Source of the DNA: Micrococcus sp.
GTDB lineage: Bacteria; Actinomycetota; Actinomycetes; Actinomycetales; Micrococcaceae
Assembly: GCA_029961105.1 (NCBI GenBank)
Contig: JASBVO010000008.1
Coordinates: 1 to 64,000, forward strand
Direction of reading: 5' to 3'
DNA length: 64,000 bases
Part shown: in pieces, positions 10,180 through 18,236 of the stretch
Numbering within the stretch: position 1 is the first letter of the stretch
How the letters are laid out: each line of letters starts with the position of its first letter
Translations under genes and position numbers: made by a program
Notes under the pieces: model-generated
Database searches by the model: none
What the model was told of the DNA's origin: nothing
The model's input: only the letters and a program-made list of their open reading frames with translations

Positions 10180-11205
10180 TCAGAACTCCCCGTAGACCCT
10201 CCGGGTGTTGACCGCGATCGCGGCGCTCAGGGCCTCGACCTCCATGTCCCTGACCTCGGCCATCCGCCGGACGGTCAACGGCACCAGGTAGGGGGCGTTC
10301 GGCCGGCCGCGATGGGGGTGCGGGGTCAGGAACGGGGCGTCGGTCTCCACCAGGACCAGGTCCTCGCGGGCCTCCGCGAGGGCGGACCGGAGCTCCGCGT
10401 TCGCGGCGAAGGTCACGGGGCCGGCGAAGGACATGTACCAGCCGTGCTCATTGCAGGTCCTGGCCAGGGAGGCATCGCCCGAGAAGCAGTGGAACACCAC
10501 CTGCTCCGGAGGCTCCGGGGTGTCGAGCAGGATCCGCACCACGTCCTCGTGGGCGTCCCGGTCATGGATCTGGACGGCCTTGCCGAGGCGGCGGGCCAGG
10601 TCCAGGTGCCACCGGAAGGCCTCCTGCTGGGCGCCGACCCCTTCAGGGCCGGTGCGGTAGTAGTCCAGGCCCGTCTCCCCCACGGCCCGCACCCGCGGAT
10701 GGGCCGCCATCTGCTCGATCTGCTCCAGGGCCGCGTCGAGGTGGCCGCGCTCGGCCAGCCGGGCGGCGTCGTTGGGGTGGATGGCGACGGCCCCGAGCAG
10801 GCGCGGTTCCGCCTCGATGGCCTCCAGCGTGAAGCGGGCCGACTCCACGTCGCAGCCGACCTGGACGGCCCCGGCCACCCCGACCGCCTCGGCCGCGTCC
10901 ATGGCCTGGTGCACGTCCACGGTCACCAGGCCATCACGGAAGTCCAGGTGGGTGTGGTTGTCCACCACGGGCACCGTGAGGGGTTCCGGTGCGGGCGGGT
11001 ACTCCAGGCGCCGCCGGCGGCGCGACTTCTCCTCGGTGGGCTCGCGCCGTCGCTCCCCGGGCGCGGCAGGCACCTCGTCCGCGACCGGTCGGTAGGCCGG
11101 CGGAACCGCGGGATCGACGGAGCCGGCCGGATCCACTGAGCCGGCGGGATCGACGGAGCCGGCGAGATCGGTGGACACGGCGGGGCGGGCGTCGCGGCTG
11201 GGCAT
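10180..11205 (-). CDS. tatD: TatD family metal-dependent hydrolase
   Basis: TIM-barrel DNase/hydrolase of the TatD family, acting on DNA or RNA 3' ends. Metal-binding landmarks are visible: VVDNHTHLDF, GETGLDYYR, IHDRDAHED, VFHCFSG and VETDAPFLTP. The family core is about 260 aa; here a roughly 80-residue N-terminal extension precedes it, containing a GSVDPA triplet repeat and a basic stretch SRRRRRLEY. ATG 11205 is chosen because a -10 TAGCAT (11213-11218) ends 7 bases upstream and no Shine-Dalgarno is present; the ATG at 11214 lies inside that element. The next gene upstream is divergent. It sits upstream of rpf in the same direction. Confidence 0.93.
   Translation of the reverse strand: MPSRDARPAVSTDLAGSVDPAGSVDPAGSVDPAVPPAYRPVADEVPAAPGERRREPTEEKSRRRRRLEYPPAPEPLTVPVVDNHTHLDFRDGLVTVDVHQAMDAAEAVGVAGAVQVGCDVESARFTLEAIEAEPRLLGAVAIHPNDAARLAERGHLDAALEQIEQMAAHPRVRAVGETGLDYYRTGPEGVGAQQEAFRWHLDLARRLGKAVQIHDRDAHEDVVRILLDTPEPPEQVVFHCFSGDASLARTCNEHGWYMSFAGPVTFAANAELRSALAEAREDLVLVETDAPFLTPHPHRGRPNAPYLVPLTVRRMAEVRDMEVEALSAAIAVNTRRVYGEF
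11111..11164. repeat. Three 18-bp tandem repeats within tatD
   Basis: Three consecutive 18-bp units (11111-11128, 11129-11146, 11147-11164) plus a decayed partial fourth encode the hexapeptide GSVDPA three times in the N-terminal extension of TatD. The reading frame is preserved. Probably replication slippage in a disordered tail. Confidence 0.8.
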
Positions 11206-11296
11206 GGTCCCCATGCTAGGTGGCGACGACGGGGCAGGATGACCACGGGAGTCCACGGGGACGGAGGGGCGCCACCGCCCTCGATACGATGGCCCC

Positions 11297-11911
11297 ATGA
11301 GTGAACCGCTGGCCACCATACTGTTCGTGTGCACGGGCAACATCTGCCGTTCCGCCTACGGCCACCACCTGCTGGCCGGCCGGCTGGAGGAGGCCGTGCC
11401 GGGCCGGTACCGGGTCGCCTCGGCCGGCACCCAGGTCAACCCCCGGCTCACGGTACCGCCGCAGGTCCATGCCCTGCCGCGGGCCGGCGGCCTCCGGAGC
11501 CTCGCCGACCACGTCCCCACGCAGCTGTCCGGGCGGGCCGTGGCGAAGGCCGACCTGCTCCTGGCGGCCACCTCCGATCACTCGGCGGTGGTCCTGCGGG
11601 ACACGCCGGCGGCACTGAACCGGTCCTTCACCATGCTCGAGTTCGGGGCCGCGGCCCGGGCGATGGCCACCGGGGCGATCCCGGCGTGGTCGGCCCCAGC
11701 GGCAGGGGCGTCCACCCTGGCCGAGGACGTGCGCTCGCTGGCCCGCCACGTCTCGCGGCACCGTCCGGCGGTCCGTGGTTCGCTGACGACGATCGACCTC
11801 CCGGACCCCTACGGACGTGAGGACGCGGCCTACACGGACATGGCGACGGCGCTGGAACCGGCCGTGGAGCACATCACCGACCTGCTGGTCACCCTCGCCC
11901 GGCGCGGCTGA
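11297..11911 (+). CDS. Low-molecular-weight protein-tyrosine-phosphatase
   Basis: The P-loop CTGNICRS (C12 nucleophile, R18) follows an ILFV strand, and the general acid D170 sits in DLPDPYG. These are the defining features of LMW protein-tyrosine phosphatases, which act on tyrosine kinases of polysaccharide export or, in mycobacteria, on host proteins. At 204 aa it is longer than the usual 150-160 aa; the extra sequence is in the middle (about 60-140), so the arsenate-reductase-like branch of the family is possible. A -10 TACGAT (11285-11290) ends 6 bases before the ATG, so the mRNA is probably leaderless. It is divergent from tatD and not in an obvious operon. Confidence 0.85.
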   Translation: MSEPLATILFVCTGNICRSAYGHHLLAGRLEEAVPGRYRVASAGTQVNPRLTVPPQVHALPRAGGLRSLADHVPTQLSGRAVAKADLLLAATSDHSAVVLRDTPAALNRSFTMLEFGAAARAMATGAIPAWSAPAAGASTLAEDVRSLARHVSRHRPAVRGSLTTIDLPDPYGREDAAYTDMATALEPAVEHITDLLVTLARRG

Positions 11912-12004
11912 GGCCCGGCGCACCCCAGGCACGGCCGGACCTGCGGGTGCCGGCCGACGTCGGGAGCCGGGGCCCTGCCCGCCGGGCGTGACCCCGGCTG
12001 CCGT

Positions 12005-12628
12005 TCAGCGCCCGGGCGAGGGATGGAAGCGCTGCTGGGCCTGCTCCAGGCCCGACTCGACCAGCTCGACCACGGCGTCGGCCGCGCGGTCCAGGTGCAG
12101 CGGCAGCACGTCGCGCTCGGATGCGGTGAACGGACGGAGCACGTAGTCTGCGGCCGGCTGGCGTCCGGGAGGACGGCCGATGCCCACGCGCACCCGCGGG
12201 TAGTCCCTGGTGCCGAGCACCTGGGAGATGGACTTCAGGCCGTTGTGCCCTCCTTCGCCCCCGCCGGTCTTGAGCCGCAGGGTGTCGAAGGGGATGTCCA
12301 GCTCGTCGTGCACCACGATGAGGTGCTCGGGCCGGATCGAGTAGAACCGCGCCAGGGCGCCCACCGGGCGCCCTGACACGTTCATGTAGCTGGCCGGCTT
12401 GGCAAGGATGAGCTTGTGGCCGCCGGGGGCCAGGTGGGCGGTCCCGACGGCGGCGCCCGCCTTGTGCGCCGTCAGGCCGGTGCCGAAGCGCCCGGCCAGC
12501 TCGTCCACGACCATCTGGCCGACGTTGTGCCGGGTCCGGGCGTAGTCGGGCCCGGGGTTGCCGAGCCCGACCACCAGCCACGTCGCCGGCGACGTGGCCG
12601 CCGCCGACGACGCACCCTGCACGGTCAT
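12005..12628 (-). CDS. pth: Peptidyl-tRNA hydrolase
   Basis: Releases peptides from prematurely dissociated peptidyl-tRNA. The substrate pocket [17 protein letters not shown] contains catalytic H34, and further conserved stretches [23 protein letters not shown] and [11 protein letters not shown] are present. Length 207 aa is normal. It begins 8 bp after the rplY stop, so the two form an rplY-pth operon as in mycobacteria, where the pair is Rv1015c-Rv1014c. A GGGG directly before the ATG is the only ribosome-site candidate, consistent with coupling to rplY. Confidence 0.97.
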   Translation of the reverse strand: MTVQGASSAAATSPATWLVVGLGNPGPDYARTRHNVGQMVVDELAGRFGTGLTAHKAGAAVGTAHLAPGGHKLILAKPASYMNVSGRPVGALARFYSIRPEHLIVVHDELDIPFDTLRLKTGGGEGGHNGLKSISQVLGTRDYPRVRVGIGRPPGRQPAADYVLRPFTASERDVLPLHLDRAADAVVELVESGLEQAQQRFHPSPGR

Positions 12629-12636
12629 CCCCTGGA

Positions 12637-13239
12637 TCAGGCCTCGGTCGAGGCGGCCTCGGCGGACTCCCCGTCCTCAGCCGTCTCGCCCAGGTCCTGG
12701 GTCGCCGGCTCAGAGATGGTGGCGATGACGTAGTCGTCCTCCAGCTCCAGGGTGGTGCCGGCCGGCAGCTGGATGTCGCGGCCGTAGACGTGCTCGCCGG
12801 CGGCGCGGCCCTTGATGACGATGGTGACGTTGTCCGGCAGGTTGGTGGCCTCCGCCAGCACCGGCACGGTGGCCTCCTCGAGGTTGAACACGGTGTTCGG
12901 GGCGGCCTCGCCCTCGACGTGCACGGGCACGTCCACGACGACCTTCTCGCCCTTGCGCACCACGAGCAGGTCGAGGTGGTCGACGGTCTGCTTCAGGAAG
13001 TTGCGCTGGATGTCCTTCGGCAGCACCAGGTGCTCCTCGCCGTCGTGCACCAGCGTCAGCAGGGCGTTCGGGTTGCGGACGGCCAGCGTGGTCTGCTGGG
13101 CCGGCATCAGGATGTGGACCGGGTCGGTGCCGTGGCCGTAGACGACGGCCGGGATCTGGCCGGCACGGCGGGCCTGGCGGGCCGCGCCCTTGCCGAAGTC
13201 GTCACGCAGGGTGACCTGGATCTTGATCATGTCGCTCAT
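12637..13239 (-). CDS. rplY: 50S ribosomal protein L25 (general stress protein CTC type)
   Basis: Two-domain L25/TL5/CTC protein binding 5S rRNA in the large subunit. The N-terminal L25 domain ([21 protein letters not shown]) is followed by the TL5 C-terminal beta domain (about residues 95-180) and an acidic tail. 200 aa is typical of the actinobacterial long form. A strong AGGAGG lies 6 bases before the ATG. A stable hairpin sits just upstream in the leader (13262-13284). First gene of the rplY-pth operon. Confidence 0.97.
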   Translation of the reverse strand: MSDMIKIQVTLRDDFGKGAARQARRAGQIPAVVYGHGTDPVHILMPAQQTTLAVRNPNALLTLVHDGEEHLVLPKDIQRNFLKQTVDHLDLLVVRKGEKVVVDVPVHVEGEAAPNTVFNLEEATVPVLAEATNLPDNVTIVIKGRAAGEHVYGRDIQLPAGTTLELEDDYVIATISEPATQDLGETAEDGESAEAASTEA

Positions 13240-13261
13240 GGGTTCCTCCTGTACTCACTCT

Positions 13262-13284
13262 CCGGCCCACCGTCGGTGGGCCGG
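13262..13284 (-). promoter_or_regulatory. Hairpin in rplY leader
   Basis: The 10-bp arms CCGGCCCACC and GGTGGGCCGG enclose a three-base loop 22 bp upstream of the rplY start, close to its ribosome site. It could be a leader structure for translational control by L25, or simply the end of an upstream transcript. The remainder of the 13240-13503 gap holds the moxR promoter. Confidence 0.45.
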
Positions 13285-13503
13285 GCCTTCCAGGCAGGAC
13301 TTCGCCGCAGTCCCCGTGGGACCGGCCGGGGATCCTCACTGGATCCCGGGACGACGGTCTGTCAGGGGTGCGGCGGCCTCGTCGATCACGGAGCGGGACG
13401 CTCCCTCGCCTGGGCAACGCCGACCATCCTACCAGTGGTGCCAGTAGGCTGGCGGAACAACGGCCCAGCCGTGGTGTCCGCACCCCTATCCCCAGGAGGT
13501 CCC

Positions 13504-14490
13504 GTGGAGAATCCGCAGCAGGCCTGGGAGGCCGGCGGGGACCGGCTGACGGCCACCACCGCCGCCATGCTCTCGGCCATGGACTCCGTGGTGGACGGCA
13601 AGCACCGGGCGGTCCGGACCGCCGTGCTGGTCCTGCTGGCCGGCGGCCACCTGCTGGTGGAGGACGTCCCCGGCGTGGGCAAGACCCTGCTGGCCAAGGC
13701 CCTGGCGCGCACCGTGGGCGGCAGCGTCAACCGCATCCAATTCACCCCGGACCTGTTGCCCTCGGACGTCACGGGGGTCTCGGTGTTCAACCAGGACCGC
13801 CACACCTTCGAGTTCCGGCCCGGAGCGGTGTTCGCGAACGTGGTGATCGGGGACGAGATCAACCGGGCCTCGGCCAAGACGCAGTCCGCCCTGCTGGAGT
13901 GCATGGAGGAACACCAGGTCACCGTGGACGGCAGCACGCATCGGCTGGACGAGCCGTTCATGGTCGTGGCCACGCAGAACCCCGTCGAGTCCGAGGGCAC
14001 CTATCCCCTGCCGGAGGCGCAGCGGGACCGGTTCATGGCCCGGATCACCATGGGCTACCCGGACGAGGACGCCGAGCTGCAGATGCTGCGCACCCACCAC
14101 GGCCCGCTGCCCTCGGCGGCCCCCGTCAACCGCATGGTCCCGGTGACCACCACGCACGAGGTGCTGCAGATGATCGATGCCGTCTCCCGGGTCCATGTCT
14201 CCGAGCCCGTGGCCCGGTACGTCGTGGGCCTGGGCCGGGCCAGCCGCGAGCACGCGGACGTGCTGGTGGGCGCCAGCCCCCGGTCCCTGCTGCAGCTCAC
14301 CCGGGCGGCCAAGGCCGAGGCCGCCCTGAACGGACGGTCTTACGTGACCCCCCAGGACGTGACCGACGTCGTGGGGGTGGTGTTCCCGCACCGGCTGATG
14401 CTGCGGCGCCGCTCCACGCACGACTCCGCGGAGGCCGAGGCGGTCACCGCCCGCATCCTTCGCTCCGTGCCCGTCCCGGCCGGTGTCTGA
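13504..14490 (+). CDS. MoxR-type AAA+ ATPase
   Basis: AAA+ chaperone-like ATPase of the MoxR family (328 aa). Walker A DVPGVGKTLLAK, Walker B VVIGDEINRA, the sensor ATQNP and the PLPEAQRDRF arginine region are all present, and the C-terminal lid (about 230-325) is complete. Start is GTG 13504 preceded by AGGAGGT; the frame is open further upstream but without a coding pattern. A -10 TAGGCT at 13445-13450 would give a leader of about 47 nt. Followed closely by DUF58 and transglutaminase genes: this trio is a widespread module in which MoxR is thought to mature or load partner proteins for envelope or stress functions. Confidence 0.95.
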   Translation: MENPQQAWEAGGDRLTATTAAMLSAMDSVVDGKHRAVRTAVLVLLAGGHLLVEDVPGVGKTLLAKALARTVGGSVNRIQFTPDLLPSDVTGVSVFNQDRHTFEFRPGAVFANVVIGDEINRASAKTQSALLECMEEHQVTVDGSTHRLDEPFMVVATQNPVESEGTYPLPEAQRDRFMARITMGYPDEDAELQMLRTHHGPLPSAAPVNRMVPVTTTHEVLQMIDAVSRVHVSEPVARYVVGLGRASREHADVLVGASPRSLLQLTRAAKAEAALNGRSYVTPQDVTDVVGVVFPHRLMLRRRSTHDSAEAEAVTARILRSVPVPAGV

Positions 14491-14499
14491 GGTGGGACG

Positions 14500-15660
14500 A
14501 TGGGCACCGGTGCGCTGAAGCCCACGGCACGGGGACTGGCCGTGGGCGTGGCCGCCGCGGTGCTGGTGCTCGGCGGGCTGGCCCTGGGCCGGCGGGAGGC
14601 CGTCGCGATCGGGCTGTTCCTGGCCGCGCTGGACGTGGCCTCACTGGTCGCGCTGGCCGTGCACGCACGCCTGGCCCGCCGCACCCGGCTCCAGCGGACG
14701 GTGACCCCGCAGGAGTTCGTGGCCGGGGGCGCCGCGCGGGTGACGTTCTCCGGCGTGGTGCCCGGCCTGCGGGACGCGCTGCCCGGCCGCGCCCCGGCCC
14801 CGGTGCCGGCCGGCGGCTACTGGTGGGCGGCACCGCAACGCGGCGTGTACGACGTCGGCCCCGCCCTGGCCCACCTGCGGGGCCCCTTCGGCCTGTGGAC
14901 CGGGAGCGCGCCCGTGGCGGGGACGAGCCGGGTCCGGGTGCTGCCGCAGCCGGCGGACGACGACGCCCTGGGCGGGATCCTGCGGACCGGGACCGGCGAG
15001 CACGACGCGGCCGACCTGCTCGGCAGCGAGGCCGCCCCCGATGACCTGCTGGTCCGCGAGCACCGAGACGGCGATGCGCTGACCCGCGTGCACTGGGGCG
15101 CCACGGCCCGCACCGGCCGGCTCATGGTGCGCCAGGAGGAGTGGGCCCACGACCCGTGGACGGTGGTCGTGCTGGACTGCCGGGCGATCTCCTTCCCCGC
15201 CGGCCGGCACCCCGTGGACGGCGGGGCGGGACGGAGCTGGACGACGTCACCGGCGTTCGAGCGGGCGGTCAGCCTGGCCGCCGCGGTCACCGAACGCCTG
15301 CAGTCGTCGGGCCACCACGTGTGGCTGGTCGACCAGGACGGCAACCCGCTGGAGCCGGAGCTGGCGGCCGCGGAGCTGGAACCGGCGCTGCGGGAGGCAG
15401 CCTGGCCCTCCGCACTGCCGTCCCAGGCCACGACCGTCGTCGCCCTGCTGGGAACGGCCGTCGGCCAGGACGTCCCTGTCATGGTGACCCTGCCCCGCGC
15501 CCTGCACCGCGTGGCGGTGCTGTTCGGCACCGGCGGCCCCCAGGCCGTCGGCCCGTCCGAACCGCCGGGGGCGGCGGGCCGGTCCGGGCGGCCGGGACGG
15601 TCCGGGTCCGCCGCCGCCCTCGAGCAGGACGGCTGGCTGGTGGCGGAGGTCCGCCCATGA
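14500..15660 (+). CDS. DUF58 domain membrane protein
   Basis: 386-aa protein with two N-terminal hydrophobic helices (about residues 12-30 and 36-55) and the DUF58 signature, an R-E-H-x-D-G-D-x-x-x-R-V-H-W motif followed by ARTGRLMVRQEE, near residues 187-212. DUF58 domains resemble von Willebrand A folds and pair with MoxR ATPases. It starts 9 bp after moxR and overlaps the transglutaminase gene by four bases (ATGA, 15657-15660), so the three are one operon. The C-terminal about 40 residues are Gly/Pro/Ser-rich. Molecular function is unknown. Confidence 0.92.
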   Translation: MGTGALKPTARGLAVGVAAAVLVLGGLALGRREAVAIGLFLAALDVASLVALAVHARLARRTRLQRTVTPQEFVAGGAARVTFSGVVPGLRDALPGRAPAPVPAGGYWWAAPQRGVYDVGPALAHLRGPFGLWTGSAPVAGTSRVRVLPQPADDDALGGILRTGTGEHDAADLLGSEAAPDDLLVREHRDGDALTRVHWGATARTGRLMVRQEEWAHDPWTVVVLDCRAISFPAGRHPVDGGAGRSWTTSPAFERAVSLAAAVTERLQSSGHHVWLVDQDGNPLEPELAAAELEPALREAAWPSALPSQATTVVALLGTAVGQDVPVMVTLPRALHRVAVLFGTGGPQAVGPSEPPGAAGRSGRPGRSGSAAALEQDGWLVAEVRP

Positions 15661-18146
15661 CCGGTTCCCTGTCCCGGGCCGGGGCCGTCTGGCTGCTGGC
15701 CGCATTGACCGCGGTCGTGGTGATCGCCGCGGCGCTGTCCCTGGATGCCGTGTTCGACGCCCCGCCCGGAGCCTGGCTGCCGCGGGCGTCCGCACCGGCC
15801 GTCACGGGGCTGGCCGGGGCGGCCGTGGTCCGCTCCCTCGGCGGCCGGATGCTGCGCCCCCTGGCGGGCGGACTCGCGATGGCCGTCGTCGCCTGGTGCC
15901 TGCAGTGGTGGCCCGAGACGCTCCTGCTGGGGCTGCTCCCCCAGCCGGCCACCGCGGGCGCCATCGCGGAGTCGGCCCGGGAGCTGCGCGAGATCATCTG
16001 GACGGACACGGTCCCGGTGGCGCCCACGGACCCCGTGCTGGCCGGAGTCGGGGCGGCCCTGGGGCTGGCCGCCCTGGTGACCGACGCGATCGCCGTGGGG
16101 CTGCGCTCCCCCGCGATCGCCGGCATCCCCCCACTGGCCCTGATCGGAGGTGCCGCGGTGATCACGGCGGGGGTGGCCCCGTGGCCCGCACTGGCCATCG
16201 CCGCCGCCGGCTGGCTGGGCCTGCTGGCGCTGGGCGGTGACCCGCTGCTGTCACTCATCCACCGGGAGCCGCCCCTCGGTGCCCGGCAGAACGCCGCCGA
16301 GCGGCCGGCCGCCAGTGGCACCTGGCCGGCCGGGACGGTGGTGGCCGGCGCGGCGGCCGTCGCCGTCCTGCTGGCGGGTGCCACCCAGTTGCCGTTCCTG
16401 GCCTCCGGCCTGGCCCCCGAGGGGCAGCGCTTCGTGCTCGGCCAGGGCGCGGGCCCGGTCAATCCGGCCGCCGACCTCGGCCGCGAGCTGCGCAGCAACA
16501 CCGGCTACGCCGGGATCAGCTATGAGACCGAGGACGGCCGGGGCATCTACCTGCGCACCGCCGTGGTGGACGACGTCTACGCCTCGCCCTGGGACGCGGT
16601 GCCGCCCCAGTACACGGGACCGCCCACGATCACGGGCTTCGAGCCCGCCGGCGTACGGCTGGCCGGCGGCACGGACCGGTTGGAGGCACAGGCCGGGGCC
16701 GGTGGGGACGGCCCGTGGTCGGTGGTGCGACTGTCCCTGGACGACTGGTCCGGGAATTGGGCCCCGCTGCCGGACCAGGTCTGGGTCGTGGACCAGATCG
16801 TGGGCGACTGGGGCTGGCAGGTGGAACCGTCCACCTCCGTCGCCTTCCGGAGAGAGGCGACGCCGGTGGAGGTGGACTACCGGGCCGCCGTCGTCCCCTT
16901 GCAGGTGAGCCGCCGCGAACTGGCGGCACTGAGCAGCCCGGGTGCCCCGCAGGGCATCTACAACCGATGGGGCGGGGATCCGGAGCTGGAGGGCTCAAAG
17001 GTCGAGGCCCTGGCCCAGCAGGTCACGGCCGGCCTGTCCAATCCCGTGGAGCAGGCCGCCGCCATCCAGGCCCACCTGACCTCCGACCGCTTCACCTACT
17101 CCGAGACCGCACCCGTGGAGCGGGGCTACGACAGTTCCGGGCTGGAGATGACCGAGCAGTTCCTCGAGGCGGGCGCCGGGTACTGCATCCACTACGCCTC
17201 CGCGATGACCATGATGGCCCAGGCCGTGGGCATCCCCGCCCGGGTGGTGGTGGGCTACGCGCCCGTCGCGGCCACGGGCACCGAACACCGGGTGACCTCC
17301 GACCGGGCCCACTCCTGGCCGGAGCTGTACCTCGGCGGCGTCGGCTGGGTCCCCTTCGAGCCCACCCCCGGGGTGGGGCGGACCCCCAGCTACACGCAGG
17401 GCGAGGAATCCGGTGCCGCGGCACCCGAGGCCGACCCCACCCTGCCCGGGGCGGTACCGACGCCGGAGGCTTCCGCGCCCGCGTCGGGTTCCGCCGGCGA
17501 AGGGGCCGGCCCCGCGGGGCCGGCCGGGGAAGCCGCGGTCGGCCGGACCGTGGGCTCGATGGTGCTCGGACTGGTGCTGGCGGCCGTCCTCACCGGGCTG
17601 GCCACACTGCCCCGGTGGCTGCGCGCCCGACGCCGGCGCCTGCGGCTCGCTGCCCACGCCGGGGAGGCGGGGGGCCGGGGCCCGGGTGAGGGGGGCGGCG
17701 CGGCAGGCGCCGCCGACGCCCAGCGACTGCGGTGGGAGGTCCGGGACGCCTGGCAGGAGCTGGAGGACACCGCCGTGGACCTGGGCCGGGGGCGCCGGGC
17801 CCACGAGTCGGAGCCGGTGTTCGCCCACCGGCTGGCCGCCGGGATCGACAGGACCCGGGCCCGCACCGGCCGGACGGCTGGGACGATCACCGCGACGGCC
17901 ACCGTGGACGCCCTCGACGTGGACGTCGAGGCGATCGTCGAGGCCATCTCGTGGGCGCGCTACGCCCCGGACGGGGTGCCGGCCCCCGCGGCGGCTGCCG
18001 GCACGGCCGGACGGGTCGGAGGGTTCATCGCGGACCTGGAGCGGGCCGCGGCCCCGGCCGTCCGGCGTCGGGCCCGGTGGCTGCCGGCCTCCCTGTTGCC
18101 GGCCGGGGGCCCGCCCGCCTGGACCAGGTGGCGCCGGCGCCCGTAG
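15657..18146 (+). CDS. Membrane transglutaminase-like protein (TgpA family)
   Basis: 829-aa protein with about six N-terminal membrane helices (residues 8-210), a periplasmic-type region, a transglutaminase core, a further helix around 625-645 and a cytoplasmic DUF4129-like tail. The papain-like triad is visible: C510 in GAGYCIHYAS, H552 in AHSWPELY, and E568 in FEPTPG, where many relatives have Asp. The start overlaps the DUF58 stop. The family is required for growth in Pseudomonas (TgpA), but its substrate is unknown; envelope peptide remodelling is a reasonable guess. Last gene of the moxR operon, followed by a strong bidirectional terminator. Confidence 0.92.
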   Translation: MTGSLSRAGAVWLLAALTAVVVIAAALSLDAVFDAPPGAWLPRASAPAVTGLAGAAVVRSLGGRMLRPLAGGLAMAVVAWCLQWWPETLLLGLLPQPATAGAIAESARELREIIWTDTVPVAPTDPVLAGVGAALGLAALVTDAIAVGLRSPAIAGIPPLALIGGAAVITAGVAPWPALAIAAAGWLGLLALGGDPLLSLIHREPPLGARQNAAERPAASGTWPAGTVVAGAAAVAVLLAGATQLPFLASGLAPEGQRFVLGQGAGPVNPAADLGRELRSNTGYAGISYETEDGRGIYLRTAVVDDVYASPWDAVPPQYTGPPTITGFEPAGVRLAGGTDRLEAQAGAGGDGPWSVVRLSLDDWSGNWAPLPDQVWVVDQIVGDWGWQVEPSTSVAFRREATPVEVDYRAAVVPLQVSRRELAALSSPGAPQGIYNRWGGDPELEGSKVEALAQQVTAGLSNPVEQAAAIQAHLTSDRFTYSETAPVERGYDSSGLEMTEQFLEAGAGYCIHYASAMTMMAQAVGIPARVVVGYAPVAATGTEHRVTSDRAHSWPELYLGGVGWVPFEPTPGVGRTPSYTQGEESGAAAPEADPTLPGAVPTPEASAPASGSAGEGAGPAGPAGEAAVGRTVGSMVLGLVLAAVLTGLATLPRWLRARRRRLRLAAHAGEAGGRGPGEGGGAAGAADAQRLRWEVRDAWQELEDTAVDLGRGRRAHESEPVFAHRLAAGIDRTRARTGRTAGTITATATVDALDVDVEAIVEAISWARYAPDGVPAPAAAAGTAGRVGGFIADLERAAAPAVRRRARWLPASLLPAGGPPAWTRWRRRP

Positions 18147-18180
18147 CCCGACTCCCGGGACGCGCACCGGGCGCCGCACG

Positions 18181-18212
18181 CGGACGGGCCCGGCCGAAGC
18201 CGGGCCCGTCCG
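18181..18212. terminator. Bidirectional terminator between tgpA-like gene and gabD
   Basis: Perfect 14-bp arms CGGACGGGCCCGGC and GCCGGGCCCGTCCG around the tetraloop CGAA, lying between convergent genes 35 bp after the transglutaminase stop and 24 bp after the gabD stop. Confidence 0.9.
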
Positions 18213-18236
18213 TGCTGGTGCTGCAGACCGGCCGGA

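Noticed and set aside
11912-12004. Terminator between the LMW phosphatase and pth
   Set aside because: Several GC-rich partial inverted repeats are present, but none forms an uninterrupted stem of convincing length.
12790-13503. N-terminal extension of MoxR upstream of 13504
   Set aside because: The open frame runs antisense through rplY. AGGAGGT directly before GTG 13504 and the position of the MoxR domain fix the real start.
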